64,000 nt of DNA, taken from NCBI GenBank assembly GCA_019914995.1, contig CM034132.1:8178662-8242661 (forward strand), written 5' to 3'. Below are positions 12,461 through 25,030 of the stretch, piece by piece. A model generated the notes under the pieces. The model had not been told where the DNA came from and searched no databases. It was given only the letters and a program-made list of their open reading frames with translations. Position 1 is the first letter of the stretch. Every line of letters begins with the position of its first letter. The translations under genes were made by a program, and so were the position numbers. Source of the DNA: Acanthochlamys bracteata. Lineage: Eukaryota > Streptophyta > Magnoliopsida > Pandanales > Velloziaceae.

Positions 12461-13900
12461 TTGGCATCAAAGTGCAGGTTTATGAAGAACAAGGGAGCCG
12501 CTGCCCCAGGATCCCTAAGGTCCCTAGAAGCATCATCCACCATCACCATAAGGACACCATCACCACCATCAGCAAAGTCTGGAAGAATGGAGGGAGAATC
12601 TATTGTTTGGGAGAAGCTGGACAACCTAACAGAGAGGATTAGTCAGATTGACACTCTTACAGAAAAAATCAATAAGCTCACGGAAGTGGTCTTTGAGATG
12701 CATCGAGGTAAGATGTCCGATCAAACCAACTTTACTCCTTTTGAAAACTAACGATTCAACAAAATACCCCATGAAAACCATCTCTGCTACACACCCACTA
12801 AATCTTGAGCACCAAGGTAATCCACTGTCAGCTGGTAACCACCTAACCCCAAATAACCAAGAACCTCATTAGCCACAAACACCCCCCTGCACCATTTAAA
12901 CAACCTCACTACTAGCAAGGACAAGGGACCTTGTTCAACCTAAACCTTACAAGCAGCCTCAGAAAATCTTCTAGTCAGGATGACTACCTAACAACTAATC
13001 CTAGAAACCAGGAAAGTCATCACAAAAACCAAACTTCCTATACAAACAATCAGCAACCAAATTTCTTTCGAGAACAAACACAAGATAGCTATCACAGGAA
13101 TACCCAAAACCCTGAACCTTTTGTTCAAGTTCCAAGGAAAAGGCACAAGTTTCCCTACTTCAATAGATCCGAGCCAAACGAATGGATCTATTCTACAGAG
13201 AAGTATTTTAAATGTTATCATGTCAACCTATGGGATCGAGTAGGAATAGCTATAATGTATATGCAAGGGGAAGCAAATAGATGGTATCAATGTTTTGAGC
13301 ATGATCGACCACAACACACTTAGGAGGAACTTAAGGATGCACTTTTGATGAGATTTGGTCCAATGGCGTTTGGAAATCCTAGCTTCTCACTCCAACAACT
13401 ACGGCAAACTGGGTCTTTAAGCGAATACCAAGCAGCCTTCGAAGAGCTTAGGACCCGACTTCCACCCACTACGGAAAAAGATTTGATAGGCAGATTTGTG
13501 GAGGTTTGTCAAAGAGACTAGCCATGGATGTTATGACTTCCAGACCAGAAGACATACAGACAGCATATCTACTAGCTCGAATGTACGACCACAAATTTTC
13601 TGCAGAATCTACTTGGCAGCGTAGCCGAACCAGCTCAGGCACTTCTGTTTCATCTGGCAGGACTACAGTCAGTCCATTCCAGCAGCAAAGGGCAATTTCA
13701 GTTGCAGCTGGCAAGACTTCAGTTAGCTCAAATAGTGCCCTTATGCAAAATCTTTAGCCCAAGGCTTCATCCTTATCAGAAGCAGACATCAATAATATGC
13801 GCACAAAAAGATTGTGCTTCTACTGCGATGATTAAATACTAGCGTGGCCACCGGTGCACTATCCGATTATATTCCATCTCTGTTAGTGATTTTAAGGAAG
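12461..13900 (+). pseudogene. Gag region of the nested Gypsy element
   Basis: Three frame pieces follow the primer-binding site. The first (12461-12751) reads NLTERISQIDTLTEKINKL, a coiled-coil-like start. The second (12931-13323) holds the retrotransposon gag core with RKRHKFPYFNRSEPNEW and YMQGEANRWYQCFEHDRP. The third (13506-13757) matches the end of the gag core and a Ser/Thr-rich linker. Near 13810 a remnant of the zinc knuckle (RLCFYCDD) can be seen. Stops and frame changes separate all parts. Confidence 0.8.
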
Positions 13901-13999
13901 AAGAAGAAGAGGATGAGGCTGCAACCGAAGGAGAAGAGCCATACGAGAATGCAACCTTATCCCTTGACGCCATGAACGGATTGATAGGTCCTCAAACTC

Positions 14000-14270
14000 T
14001 TTGTCTTGATTGACTCAGGGAGCACACATAATTTTATATCCGATCATCTAGCTAAACACTTGCGACTAGCTTCTGAAATAGTTCAACCCCTAAAGATAGA
14101 ACTGGCGGATGGAAGGCCTCACTCGGTGGAAGTCATCCATAGGCAAATTCCTCTAGTATCACAGGGAGTTGAGATATTAGTGGATGCTTATCCATTTTCC
14201 CTAGGAGGCATGGATTTAGTCTTGGGAATTCAATGGCTTGAGAGTTTGGGGAGGGTTGTAAGTGACTGAC
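14000..14270 (+). pseudogene. Aspartic protease domain of the nested Gypsy element
   Basis: The ORF at 14006-14269 reads MIDSGSTHNFISDHLAKHL, the DSG protease active-site motif with the plant Gypsy pattern, followed by LVDAYPFSLGGMDLVLGIQW, the conserved 'DLVLGIQWL' end of the domain. Its ATG is internal to the polyprotein. A stop at about 14267 separates it from reverse transcriptase. Confidence 0.85.
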
Positions 14271-14308
14271 GCAAATCAGAAATGTAATTTTTTATCAAGA
14301 GACAGGAG

Positions 14309-15830
14309 GTGGTGTTGCAAGGAGTTCGAGAAGGAAGAGTTTCACAGCTAACCAGTCTAGGGTCCAAAATGACACTTTGTTCTATAAGGCTGATGGCAGT
14401 AGAGCAGACATCAATCCAGGCAGACAGCAGCAATAGCTCTAAAAAGCAGCCCACTGAATTACAGAAGGTTCTTGACCAGTATACAATTATCTTCAAACCT
14501 GTATCAAGGCTGCCACCTAAAAGAGCCCACGATCATAGCATACCCCTATTGCTTGGAGCTGCACTAGCTAACATCAGGCCCTATAGGTACCCATATATCC
14601 AGAAAGCTGAGATTGAACGGGCAGTGGAAGAAATGCTATCCTAGGGGATCATTCGCTCAAGTAATTCCACATTTTCCTCACCAGTCCTACTTGTTAAGAA
14701 AAAAGATGGATTTTGGAGATTTTGTGTGAATTATTGGGCACTTACTGAGATAACCATTAAGGACAAATTTTCAATTCCCGTAATTGATGAGCTCTTGGAT
14801 GAACTACATGGAGCAAGGGTCTTTTCTAAGTTGGATTTGAAATCTGGGTACCATCAAATACAGGTGAAGGAAAGTGATGTCCACAAGACTGCATTTAGGA
14901 CACATGATGGCCATTATGCATTCATGGTAATGCCCTTCTGTTTGACAAACGCACCAGCCACTTTTCAGTCACTAATGAATGAGGTTTTTCGACCCTACCT
15001 TCGAAAATTCGTGCTTGTTTTCTTTAATGGTATTCTTGTGTATAGTAGGTCCTCAAAGGAATATCTGGAGCATCTAACTTTTGTTTTCAAGGTATTACTG
15101 AAACAAAAACTTTATGCAAATCTCTCCAAGTGCACTTTTGGTTGTAAGGAATTAGAATACCTTGGCCACATTATTTCTGCTCAAGGAATTACTGCTGACC
15201 CCTCCAAGATAATAATCATGATTCAGTGGCTAGTATCCGCTACTGTCTCAGAGCTCCGAGGATTTTTTGGTCTCACCAGCTATTATCGAAGATTTGTTAA
15301 GAACTACGGATCCATAGCTGCTCCGTTAACTGAATTATTGAAGAAAGAAGCCTTTCAGTAGACAGCGGAGACAAACCAAGCATTCCAACTACTCAAGAAG
15401 GCCATGACTACAACACCCGTGCTAGCCTCTCCTGATTTTCAAGCACCTTTCACGGTGGAGACAGATGCTTCCAGTAAGGGAATAGGGGCCGTGCTAACCC
15501 AACATAACAGACCAATAGCTTTCTTTAGCAAGGTACTTTCCTCCACTGCATTAGCTAAGTCTACATACGAGAAATAGCTAATGGCATTGGTCTTGGCTGT
15601 CCAAAATTGGAGACCCTATCTTATTGGATAGTGATTTACAATTAAGACCGATCATCTAAGCTTGAAATATCTATTAGAGCAACGTTCAAACACGCCTGAT
15701 CAACATAAATGGCTTGTGAAGTTGCTCGGTTATGATTATCAAATTGTGTACTGATTCGGGGCACAAAATGTGGTGACGGATGCCCTCTCTCGCAAACCAG
15801 ATGCTTCTTTGGCAGCCTTCGCTACGATAC
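14309..15830 (+). pseudogene. Reverse transcriptase and RNase H of the nested Gypsy element
   Basis: Frames from 14309 to 15361 carry reverse transcriptase: RPYRYPYIQKAEIERAVEEM, a TAG stop at about 14642, then [37 protein letters not shown] and [14 protein letters not shown]. The catalytic box that should read FFDD is [10 protein letters not shown], so both catalytic aspartates are lost. After another stop near 15359, RNase H follows (FTVETDASSKGIGAVLTQ), itself with stops near 15577 and 15630. The enzyme is dead. Confidence 0.9.
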
Positions 15831-15899
15831 AACCTACCTTATGGGATGATCTTCGATTAGCACAGAAAAAGTATTCAGCATTGGCAGAGATGATCTAGA

Positions 15900-17103
15900 C
15901 CGTAAGAGAGGGGTCTCAACCTGAGTGGAGACTGTCAAATGGAATCCTTCTTTACAACAACCGAATACGGGTGCCCAATAACCCCTCTTTGCGTGCTCAA
16001 CTATTGTATGAAGCATACAACTCTGCTGGAGGACATGGTGGAGAATTTCGCACCCTCAAGTGGTTGGCTCACCAATTTACATGGCCAGAAATATCTCGGG
16101 ATGTTAGAAACTATGTTGCAGCCTGCTCAACTTGTGCTCGTGCGAAATCAGAAAGCTTAAAGCCTACTGGATTGCTTTAGCCACTACCCATACTCGAGAC
16201 CATATGGACTGATATTGCGATGGATTTTGTGGAAGGACTACCTATGTTAGGAGGTAAGGATTCAGTCCTTATTGTAGTTGATCGGTTATCTAAATATGCC
16301 TATTTTATTGCATTAAGACACCCCTATACGGCTGCCGAGATTAAGAAAGTCTTCGCCAAAGAGATAGTAAGGCTCCATGGTGTCCCACAACCATCGTTTC
16401 GGACCTAGATCCACTGTTTTTGAGCACCTTCTGGAAGGAACTGCATCAAGTACAGGGCACTTCCTTACACATGAGTACGGCATATCACCCACAAACCGAT
16501 GGGCAATCGGAGGTAGTAAACCGAGGACTGGAGACATATTTACGGTATTTCGTTGGTGAACATTCACGCAATGATGCCACTGACTACATTGGGCCGAATT
16601 CTCTTATCATACGAGCACACACTCAGCTACGAAGACTACTCCTTTTGAGGCAGCCTATGGCCGACATTCCCCGCCAATCGTTGCTTTTCCAATTAGTGAT
16701 CAAAGAACGGATGAGTTGGGGATTCAACTACGGGAGCGTGACGAAATCCTAAGGGAGCTTAGACTGCATCTACATCATGCTCAAAAATCGAATGAAGCAA
16801 CTAGCCGATCAACATCGTAGGGAAAAACATTATGCACCTAGAGACCGTGTTTTTCTCAAATTACGGCCCTATCGACAGTCTTCTATGGCAGCACGACGAT
16901 ATCATAAATTAAGGTTTCGATCTTTGGGCCCTTCGTGATAGATAAGACAGTCGGATCTGCTGCCCATAGGCTCATCTTACTGGCTACCTCCAAGATACAT
17001 CTCGTCTTTCATATCTCACAACTTAAAGATGCCCGCCGAATGCTACCCGAGAACTTCAACAATGATCTTGCTTTACTAGACTTCGAGGACGAAGTCGATT
17101 TTC
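15900..17103 (+). pseudogene. Integrase region of the nested Gypsy element
   Basis: The H2C2 zinc-binding module is visible at 15971-16180 (HGGEFRTLKWLAHQFTWPEI, then CSTCARAKSESLK). The catalytic core follows at 16220-16408 (MDFVEGLPMLGGKDSVLIVV, DRLSKYAYFIALRHPY) and at about 16420-16560 in another frame (YHPQTDGQSEVVNRGLETYL). The C-terminal piece at 16935-17234 includes SKIHLVFHISQLKDARRM, the usual end of plant Gypsy polyproteins. I cannot see a clear chromodomain. Frame breaks separate the parts. Confidence 0.85.
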
Positions 17104-17116
17104 AAGGGGAGGAGAA
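17104..17116 (+). other. Polypurine tract of the nested Gypsy element
   Basis: AAGGGGAGGAGAA lies directly before the right LTR and would prime plus-strand synthesis. Its position confirms the plus orientation. Confidence 0.85.
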
Positions 17117-17652
17117 TGATGCAGGAGACGAGAAGAATGAGAAAGAAGAGACTGAGTTAGGTGCTGAATTGGCACAAGCAATAGTGGAAGTTAGAAGACT
17201 GTCTCACCGGCATCGGAGGCCGGCGATCAACTAACGGACTTGTCTAGGATGTCGGCAGGAAGGAGCATCCAGCAGGCGTCTAGCCTCTGTGCATGGCTGC
17301 TGACCGGGCTGCAACCATCCACACCAAGGACACCATTTGAATTGGTGTCCTTGGCGCTAAAGAAAGGCACCCAGGACATTTGATGGTGACCTGGGCGCGG
17401 CAACTAGAGTCAAGCATTTGGTATTTGAGGAATTTGAGTCTAATAGGGACTCCTAGATTTGTTGATTGAGTCCAATAGGGACTCTCATGTTATATTTGAA
17501 GTTATTAGGAATTCGAAGTAGTTTGAAGAATTGTAAAACTCTATGAGTTATAAACAAAGAGGCATAGCCTAAGTGAGGGGCATGCAAGTTCATTCGTAAA
17601 TTTTAGTTCTAACTAGTTCCTAGATTTTAATTTAGCTATTCAAGTTGTATCA
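17117..17652 (+). repeat. 3' LTR of the nested Gypsy element
   Basis: It matches the left LTR throughout, with scattered substitutions and small indels, and keeps the perfect 12 bp inverted repeat (17324-17335 and 17343-17354). It ends TTGTATCA before the flank CCTTC. Confidence 0.9.
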
Positions 17653-18542
17653 CCTTCACCTCAGATCGACGTAATTCGAGCTAACTCCTATCCATATTAC
17701 TTCGCTTCGACTCCCCATTTGCTCCTAATACAAGCGTAATTATAATTATTCTTTGTAATACGAAAACCAATCACAAATGTAATACATCCCAATCTAATGC
17801 TCTAGAGATACCCTCATTTACTACAATATAACGCTCGACTAGTACCAAGGCTAACATATTAGAAATCCTTACCCATTAGAAGTGACATTTGCATCCAAAT
17901 CGTATTCGTGTCTAGCGACAACTTGTAAATCCACCAACTCAAAGACACCTATGTAAAATGAGTTAAAGCGAATCCAATAACAAGTTCAAAGAGTTTAAAC
18001 CAAGTAGTATAGCTCCGACCTATGAGGATTTTCGATAAGAAAAGGAAACATAGGCTACGATAAAGCTCATCGACGAGATGATCAACCTTTAATTGAGTGG
18101 CGGCGGCCGAAATCGACGACTCAATGGCCGCGACCTGGCATGGCAAATTTTAGTGCCGGAGCCGCAACCTCAAACCAATTGATAGGGCAGAAGGTGATGA
18201 TAAGGCTTGGGATGGTTTCCCGTTGCTCAGCGTAGACCAATCACTGGCGAAGAGCTCCGGTGAAGCTAGTGTTTTCGTCGTCACGGCAACGAACGATGCG
18301 GCAAACGGCGAGGAGGATCGCCATAAAAGAGGAGAGCAAGGGAAGGAAGGCAGCACACGACGTGGTTGAGAGTTAAAGAAAATGAGGTGAAACAATGAGA
18401 AGGTAGAAGAAGCTTCTTGATAACACGAGAAAGTAAATGAAGAGGAAAGAAATGGGAAAAGCTTGACCAACTTAAATGTGACAACCCAATAAAATATGTT
18501 CGTTGCCTCAACTACCTTTGAAATAAAGGTTAGGGCATGACA
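17653..18542 (-). repeat. Probable Gypsy (Tekay-like) LTR, 5' part
   Basis: On the minus strand the LTR starts TGTCATGCCCTAACC at 18542, a start typical of Tekay/Del-like LTRs, and continues through GGGTTGTCACATTTAAGTTGG. The nested Gypsy insertion breaks it after 17653 and the rest lies at 10000-11916. The 163-codon minus-strand ORF across 18150-18641 runs over the LTR edge and is not a real gene. Confidence 0.55.
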
Positions 18543-20250
18543 AACACCCAGCATTTGAAACTTAAAGGTTGTTACCTGTTGGGAAAGTCTCATATGCTCT
18601 GCTCTTGCTTGTAGTAGAGCGCCAAAGAGCGACAAACTCATCCCTAGCTCAAAAGGGCCATTTGCTTATTTGATATAGCCTAGGACTTGTTGAGCAATTT
18701 AGCATGCACCACGATGATGCTAAAACGGTCAACCATTGTATCTTGAGCGTTGATACCCACTCTAGCTAACACCTTCGCAAAACTCCTAACTTCTACAAGT
18801 CTATAGAAGTTCTCTAGGAGCAATAAATAGTTTTCCAACCTCTTCACGCACTGCAAGTCCAAGAAAACATCCCGTATGTACGTTCAATGAATTGATCATT
18901 TTATTGAACATATAATTAATACACTCAAGATATTACCTCGCTTGTGCTGCTTGTTTTTCTGGGAGCTTCTACAACAAACCTACGACTGGTAGTCAGATCC
19001 CTCAGTAGCTCTAAAGAAATCGTGTACATGGATCGTGTTGTCATACACAATCCGTAAATTCACTCCAATAAGCACTATAAAAGCTTTACCTTATCCAAAT
19101 TAAACAGTTAGCAGTAAGAAAAGCGAACTCAATACATCAATAAAAAAAATCTTCCATGATCATGCATTGGGCATGCTTCTTCTTTTCTGATTGCAGAGAA
19201 AAAACATGTACTACTACAGAGAAATATTTCGCATAGTACTGTGCAGCTTAAGTAGAGTTTTCATGTTTATCGTATCGGCTTTCTTGAAGTCGCGATAGCT
19301 CAGTAATATCTATGAGAACTACAAACCCTATGATGAGAAAGCTTAAATCATCCTTCTTGTCTTTTTGCTAGAATTCATTGTCTTCTTATAGAATTTCTAG
19401 AATAGAGAAGGAGGGGTGAAAAGACAAAAGTTTTGGAGTGATTTCAGAAGAGTTTCTCTAAAGAGATTTTTAATGTGAGGAAGAAGTTTGCAGGAAGTTT
19501 AATGGTTTTTTCATATGATAGAAACATGGAGACATAACATACAGAAATAATAGATATTTCATATTCAGACTTCTAACGAAGGATTTTGCAAACTGAGTCT
19601 TCTTCTAGCATTTGAATAAGAATAAAGATTAATTATGCAAAACACTCCTATCTAAGGCTGAACTTGTAAAAGGGTTTGTCAACTAGGAAATGAACTATGG
19701 CTTAACATATTTAACGTTTGGAGATTGGGCAGTTAAAGAAATCACCAAGAACTTTTTAGGGTTTGAAAATTTTTATAGTTAGAGAAATAAAAGATATTTA
19801 TTGTTTTCAAACGTATTATGTATAGATATCTGGTGTTTGTAAATCACCAAGCAAGTTATGAAGCACTTCAAGAGAAAATGCAATGCTTTCAACAAAACAG
19901 AAAATACAATGGCTAAGTCTTCGAAGTGTTTCATAGATAGGATTTGAAGGCAAATCCTTTTAATGAAAATAAGAATACCTTTTGCCTCCAACTTTGTTTC
20001 CCATTAAGCACTTTTATTTATAGTTTTCTCTATATTGATGTATAATCTACTTTATTCAAATAATATTTTGTTGATTAAAGTGAAACATGAAGTAGAATGG
20101 TCGACGAAAATAAATATCTAATAATTCTATAGGCTCCTCCCAATATTTACTTCCGCATTCCATTTAAATCAACAATATAGTACATAATTTAACACAATCA
20201 AAGCTTTTCTCTGTCAAAATTGAATGCATTATACTATTCAATAAGCAAAT
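18543..20250. other. Stretch without a recognised gene
   Basis: A 60-codon minus-strand frame at 18680-18862 (ENYLLLLENFYRLVEVRSFA) has a protein-like composition, but I do not recognise it and its ends are open to doubt. It may be part of the retrotransposon whose LTR lies alongside. Around 18950-19350 and 19400-20250 I see no domain, RNA gene or paired repeat. Confidence 0.4.
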
Positions 20251-20816
20251 TGTTAGAAATAAAATGGTGTGCACGAACGATAATATAGCATAGAGAAATA
20301 TTTGGCACACATTAGAATCTCATAATCCAATTTAAGATCTTAGAGATGAATAAGAGAATCACTCAAACACAAAAATATATGTAAAAAAAATAAAATAATC
20401 CTATGGTGGTGTGGATATGTGGTCACACAAAAAAAAGATCACTATGCGGTGAGATTACAACATTGGATTACAACTTATGCTTTCTTACTTGCATTCTTGC
20501 TATTAAATCCCACACATTTGAGATATATATATAAAATGCGAAAAAATCCTATTTGATAGCTAGTCTGCTAAATAATTAACTCGTTAGCCAACCCTTCGGC
20601 TTAGTAACCACCTCCTTAGCATTGGTTCATTGGTATAACTTTCTATGGTCGTTAGAATGAATCTAGACATAACTTTCCCTTAAATCTAAACATAACTTTC
20701 TCATTAATCTAAACATCACTATTATATTAGTTATATTGGACTAAATGGTGGACTACCAGTAGCTACTTGTGGACTGCTTGATAAAAAGATTATCAAAATG
20801 ACTTTACATCTAACCA
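20251..20816 (-). repeat. 3' LTR of the old Copia element
   Basis: It pairs with 25484-25999. The outer end reads TGTTAGAAATAAAATGG on the plus strand. The inner end is at about 20816 (CATCTAACCA) and is uncertain by a few bases. Confidence 0.8.
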
Positions 20817-20967
20817 ATTTCTCACTTAAACACACTGTGCCATGTCTTTCCAAGAAAAGTAAGAAGTTGGCGCCAAAGTACTCGTATCCGAGGTACTAAA
20901 AAAGATAAAGGCAGAGCGGAGTAAAGACTAGTGAACTTACTAGCTGGCTTCCGATGTTCCTCACGCA

Positions 20968-22350
20968 TTAGCCAATGGTAGCATTGGTGTCCCAACTCCA
21001 TTGTGATATTATATAAAGTTCTGTAAAATTTAAACTTGTCAAAAATATTGCCTTCGTTAAGGCATCTGTGGGATTCTCTATGGTATGAACCTTGAGTAAG
21101 TTAAAGCTTCCACTGAAAACCATATTGAACAAAATAATATTGTACTTCAATGTGTTTTGTTATGGAATGAAATACTAGATTTCTTGTAAGATATAGGGCA
21201 CTTTGATTATAACAAATATAGAGCTAATGACTTTTGTTTGTGCCCAAGTTACTCTAATAATCTCTTTATCCAGATGCCCTCCTTACATACTTGCCATATA
21301 CTATGCTTTTATTTGGAAAGAGTTATAAAAGATTGCAATTTTGAACATCAACTAATAGTATCACTTGTAAAGATAAACACATAATCTAAAATAGATTTCC
21401 TCACTATCAAAATCACCTGCACCATTTAGAGTACCCTTAACGTACTGAATGACTCTTTTGACAACCATCCCATGCTCATTGTCTGGATTTATTATATATC
21501 TATTCACCACTTCTACTGTTTGGGAAATATTTGACCGAGGGTATATCATAGCATATATAAAGCTACCCACTGCAGATACATATAATAGCAGAAACATCTT
21601 CATCTTCTTCTTGTCTTGGTTACGATATCCCAAAGAATATAAACTTGAGACTAATAGAGAAACGGGTAAATACCAATTTATTTGTATGCATGCCAAACCG
21701 CTGTAACACCTTCCTCAAGTAGCCAGAGTAGGACAGTCAGATTTTTTTATTATCTATCTCGACATATTTGCATTCCAAAAATCTTATTTATCGGACCTAA
21801 GACCTTTGTATCAAATTTACTAGTCAGTTGAGTCTTAAATTATTGGATGCATTCCATGTTTTGACTTGTCACAAACATACCATCCACATATAACAGTAAG
21901 ATGACATATTCATCTTCCTCAAACTGTTTGATGTAAGCATAAGAGTCTGAAATTATGTTGATGTATTTGAGGCTCACGATACAACCATAAAATCTCTTAT
22001 ATTAGTAACTTGGTGCATGCTTAAACCCATAAGAGATTTGACTAACCATGCAAGAATGCCGTCCTCATATCGAGTTGTTCAAGATAGAGATCCGATAATA
22101 CGCACAATGCCAAGACCACACGATTGTTGCCAAACAAACCACTAGAGAGAATATTTCATCAAAATCGACTCCTTGCTTTTTGCATAGCCTTTTACAACCA
22201 ATCGGGCATGAAATCATTCTTTTTAGCACGCTTGATCTTATAGACCCACTTGTTATTAATAACTTTGTGACTTTGAAGAAGTGATACTAGTTCTTAGTCT
22301 CATTCTTATGGTGTGCTTCAACTTTTTCTTACATAGTTTCCATCCAACGC
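20968..22350 (-). pseudogene. Reverse transcriptase/RNase H remnant of the old Copia element
   Basis: Degraded frames keep recognisable Copia pieces: AVGSFIYAMIYPRSNISQTV and KRVIQYVKGTL at 21361-21696 (end of reverse transcriptase), and VHTIENPTDALTKAI at 20968-21150 (end of RNase H, just before the LTR). Between 21700 and 22340 the reverse transcriptase core is present only in short frame pieces. Confidence 0.75.
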
Positions 22351-22358
22351 GCAGCATC

Positions 22359-23086
22359 CATGGTTGTTAAAATCCCGATTTAAATCTTAAAATCTTACGA
22401 TTTTACATCAACAAAACGATCCTACTTGATACAAGATCCCGATTTTATTTCAAATCTGTAAAATCTCGATTTTATTCTAAAATCCTTAAGATCCCGATTT
22501 TATTTACGATCTTACAATTTCAGATTATAAAAAATTTTAATGAATCAGAATAGCTTTCGAAGATTTTGAATGAAGCTGAAATAGCTAAAGAGTTCGTTTG
22601 TAGCGTGTGCAGTTGTGTTTAGTTTATTTTGTGAGGAATTTATTATTAGCACAAAATATTTTTTGTATGGTAGTATTTTGAATTATATTTTTTCTCTTTA
22701 TTTTGAGGCGATAAAAACGGATTGTTTGATTACATAAGGAATTAGATTTTCTAAATATGGTATAAGTGTACATTTAAAAATAATAACATAATATATAAAG
22801 ATATTATGATAATGAGCTAAATGAATATAAAAACTATTAATGATATACTTATCTGAACTATAAATATGAACATTGTTAATCAATTACATTAATATTAAAT
22901 ATAAAAAATTTATATATTTAATTTTCAGCACTTTTAATAAGTACTATTTAAAATTTTAAAAGCAATAAAAAAATTTATAAAAAAATTATCAAAAAGTAAA
23001 ATCTTACGATCTTACTTAAACTCCCGATTTTACGATCCTACATAAGCGAAACGATTCTACATAAAATCCCGATCCTGACAACCTTG
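22359..23086. mobile_element. Non-autonomous hAT-type transposon (728 bp)
   Basis: It is flanked by a perfect 8 bp direct repeat GCAGCATC (22351-22358 and 23087-23094), the target-duplication length of hAT transposons. Its ends form imperfect inverted repeats, CATGGTTGTTAAAATCCCG and, reversed, CAAGGTTGTCAGGATCGGG. Short words such as ATCCCGATTTTA and AATCTTACGAT recur near both ends, as subterminal repeats do in hAT elements. The AT-rich interior codes for no transposase, so it must have been moved by an autonomous relative. It interrupts the polyprotein of the Copia element. Confidence 0.9.
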
Positions 23087-24060
23087 GCAGCATCTATACT
23101 GTCCAATGTTTTCTTAGAAATTATTGGTTCTCTTTCTTCAGCAAAAAGACTATAAGTAAATTTAGGCATAGTCTCATCATAATAATCTACAGATCTCTCA
23201 AGTACTTTCCTCTTACGAGTTGAACATCTAAGAGGTGGATTATTAGAAACTTTTTCTTCATGCCCGTCTATTGGTTCATGCACAGAATTTGAGTCTTTTT
23301 TCTTATCTTCTGCCTCCTTCGGACTAATCATGGTCACGTCTTGAAGCAAATATGCTTCTAGTGGCATCATCACCTTGTGATATCCTTTACAACTAGTCTT
23401 TTGCAAAGATTATATCATTGTTGAAGAAAACCTTACGGCCAATGGGATTGCATAAATGATACCGTATAATATTTGCAGCATACCGTAAAAATTTGTACTT
23501 TCTGTATTGAGGATATAACTTGGATCTCTCTTATGATTTATACATCACAACTAATAGACAACCAAGACTACAAAGGCGAAAATAATCAACAATATTATCA
23601 ATCCGCAATTCTATTGGCACTTTCAATCCAATAAAAGTTGAAAGAATGCGGTTCAATACATAATAAGTAGCTGTCTCTACTAAAAAAGAGTTAGATAAAT
23701 CAGTCCCTTTAAGCATAGCTCATACGGTTCAAGTAATGTCCTATTGAGCCGCTTTGCAACTCCATTTTGCTGTAGAGTATAAGGCATAGTGGACTGCCGC
23801 TTGATCCGTTGTTCGGGTAAGAAAATAAGAAATTCATCATTATTGTATTCTTCTCCATTGTTCGATTGCAAGCACTCAATCCTACTTCTGAAATGAAGTT
23901 CCTCCTAAGCATTAAAAGACTTGAACACATTATAGACTTTTGACTTTCTTCGGATTGGATGCACCTAGCCTTGTTTAGAAAAGTCATCGATAAATATTAT
24001 CAAATATTTGGCGCCTCCGCTGCGGTGAATCCTACACATCTGAGTGAACCAAGTAAATAA
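23087..24060 (-). pseudogene. Integrase and linker remnant of the old Copia element
   Basis: The frame at 23680-23871 reads MQSNNGEEYNNDEF and then QRIKRQSTMPYTLQQNGVAK, the conserved end of the Copia integrase core. The catalytic Asp of the usual S-D-NGGEY motif is Asn. The frame at 23038-23406 (LRCSTRKRKVLERSVDYYDE) corresponds to the linker between integrase and reverse transcriptase, and ends at the hAT insertion. Confidence 0.8.
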
Positions 24061-24316
24061 GGGCTTTAACTCTAGAGAATGATCTTGCAAACATAATATG
24101 GTGCTGCTTATCAGTAACATATTTCACACAAATGACAACTTAACATTAGATAGTCCTGGTAAGAGCTTCCTATCATAGAGAATTTTAAGGCTATACTCTA
24201 AAATGTGACCCAACTTTAGCTGCCACATTCAAGTTACATTCTTTAAACTAGTGCTGGATGCTACATTTGCCTCACCATGTGATAGTATCACTCCACGCAC
24301 TTGATACAAGTTCGAA

Positions 24317-25030
24317 TCAATCTTTCTTCCCCTTAAGACTTCCTACTCGTCTTGGATGACCTTCATAGTACCTTCCTCTATCCGGTCTTGCAACCAATGT
24401 CATCAAACTGCCAAAAGATAGCAAATTTATAATGAGGCCAAGTACATGACATACCTTATTGATGAGGAGATTTCTTATATCTTTTTCTTTGAGCATGATG
24501 GAACCAACTCTAATAATCTTCAAAACTTAGCCATTTCTCATCTGCATATTTATCTCCAGAAATGACTTTATACTTATGGAACGAATTCCTTTTGAATGTC
24601 ATGTGCCAAGATGCTTCTGAATCCAAATCCAGACATTAGAGAATTTAGCTTTATCCTCGGTAATAATTGCTATTTCGCCAACTAAAATCTCACCCTTATC
24701 CGAGTTGTATGCCACACATGCTTGAGACTTGAAGGTTTTTGCACTTTCTCTTTTGGGTAATGACTTGCACTTACGTTTATAATATCTAAGCTTTCCAAAA
24801 CACTTTATTTGCCGCTTTTTCCTATTTTGCTGCTCTGTACCACTACTTTCAAAATTTTGCTTCTTTTTCTTATTTTGTGCCAACAGCAATACCTTCGCTT
24901 GTTGTGCATCAGGCACAATATCAAGCTTGACTTTTCGGCGATTTTCTTCTTCAATAATACCTACATCATAAAGAAGTGATTTCAAGTCATTAGTGCTTAT
25001 TTGATTTATGACAACTTGATCATAAAAATT
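24317..25030 (-). pseudogene. Gag/protease remnant of the old Copia element
   Basis: The frame at 24599-24985 carries a basic stretch and a broken zinc knuckle (CFGKLRYYKRKC; a Cys and the Gly-His part are altered), then ACVAYNSDKGEILVGE, a typical linker before the Copia protease. The next frame at 24317-24523 (VLGLIINLLSFGSL) fits the pre-integrase region. Much of gag between 25030 and the right LTR is unreadable. Confidence 0.65.

Larger units (their letters stand above)
11917..17652 (+). mobile_element. Complete but mutated Ty3/Gypsy retrotransposon
   Basis: Two LTRs of 542 and 536 bp flank gag, protease, reverse transcriptase, RNase H and integrase in the Ty3/Gypsy order on the plus strand. 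The LTRs begin TGATGCAGGAG and end TTGTATCA. The 5 bp flanks TCTTC and CCTTC differ at one base, as expected for an aged target duplication. A polypurine tract precedes the right LTR. The reading frames carry many stop codons and shifts, so the copy cannot move alone. It sits inside an older Gypsy LTR of opposite orientation. Confidence 0.9.

Noticed and set aside
18150..18641. 163-codon minus-strand ORF
   Set aside because: It spans the start of a Gypsy LTR (TGTCATGCCC at 18542); low-complexity Ser/Phe composition; no family pattern.
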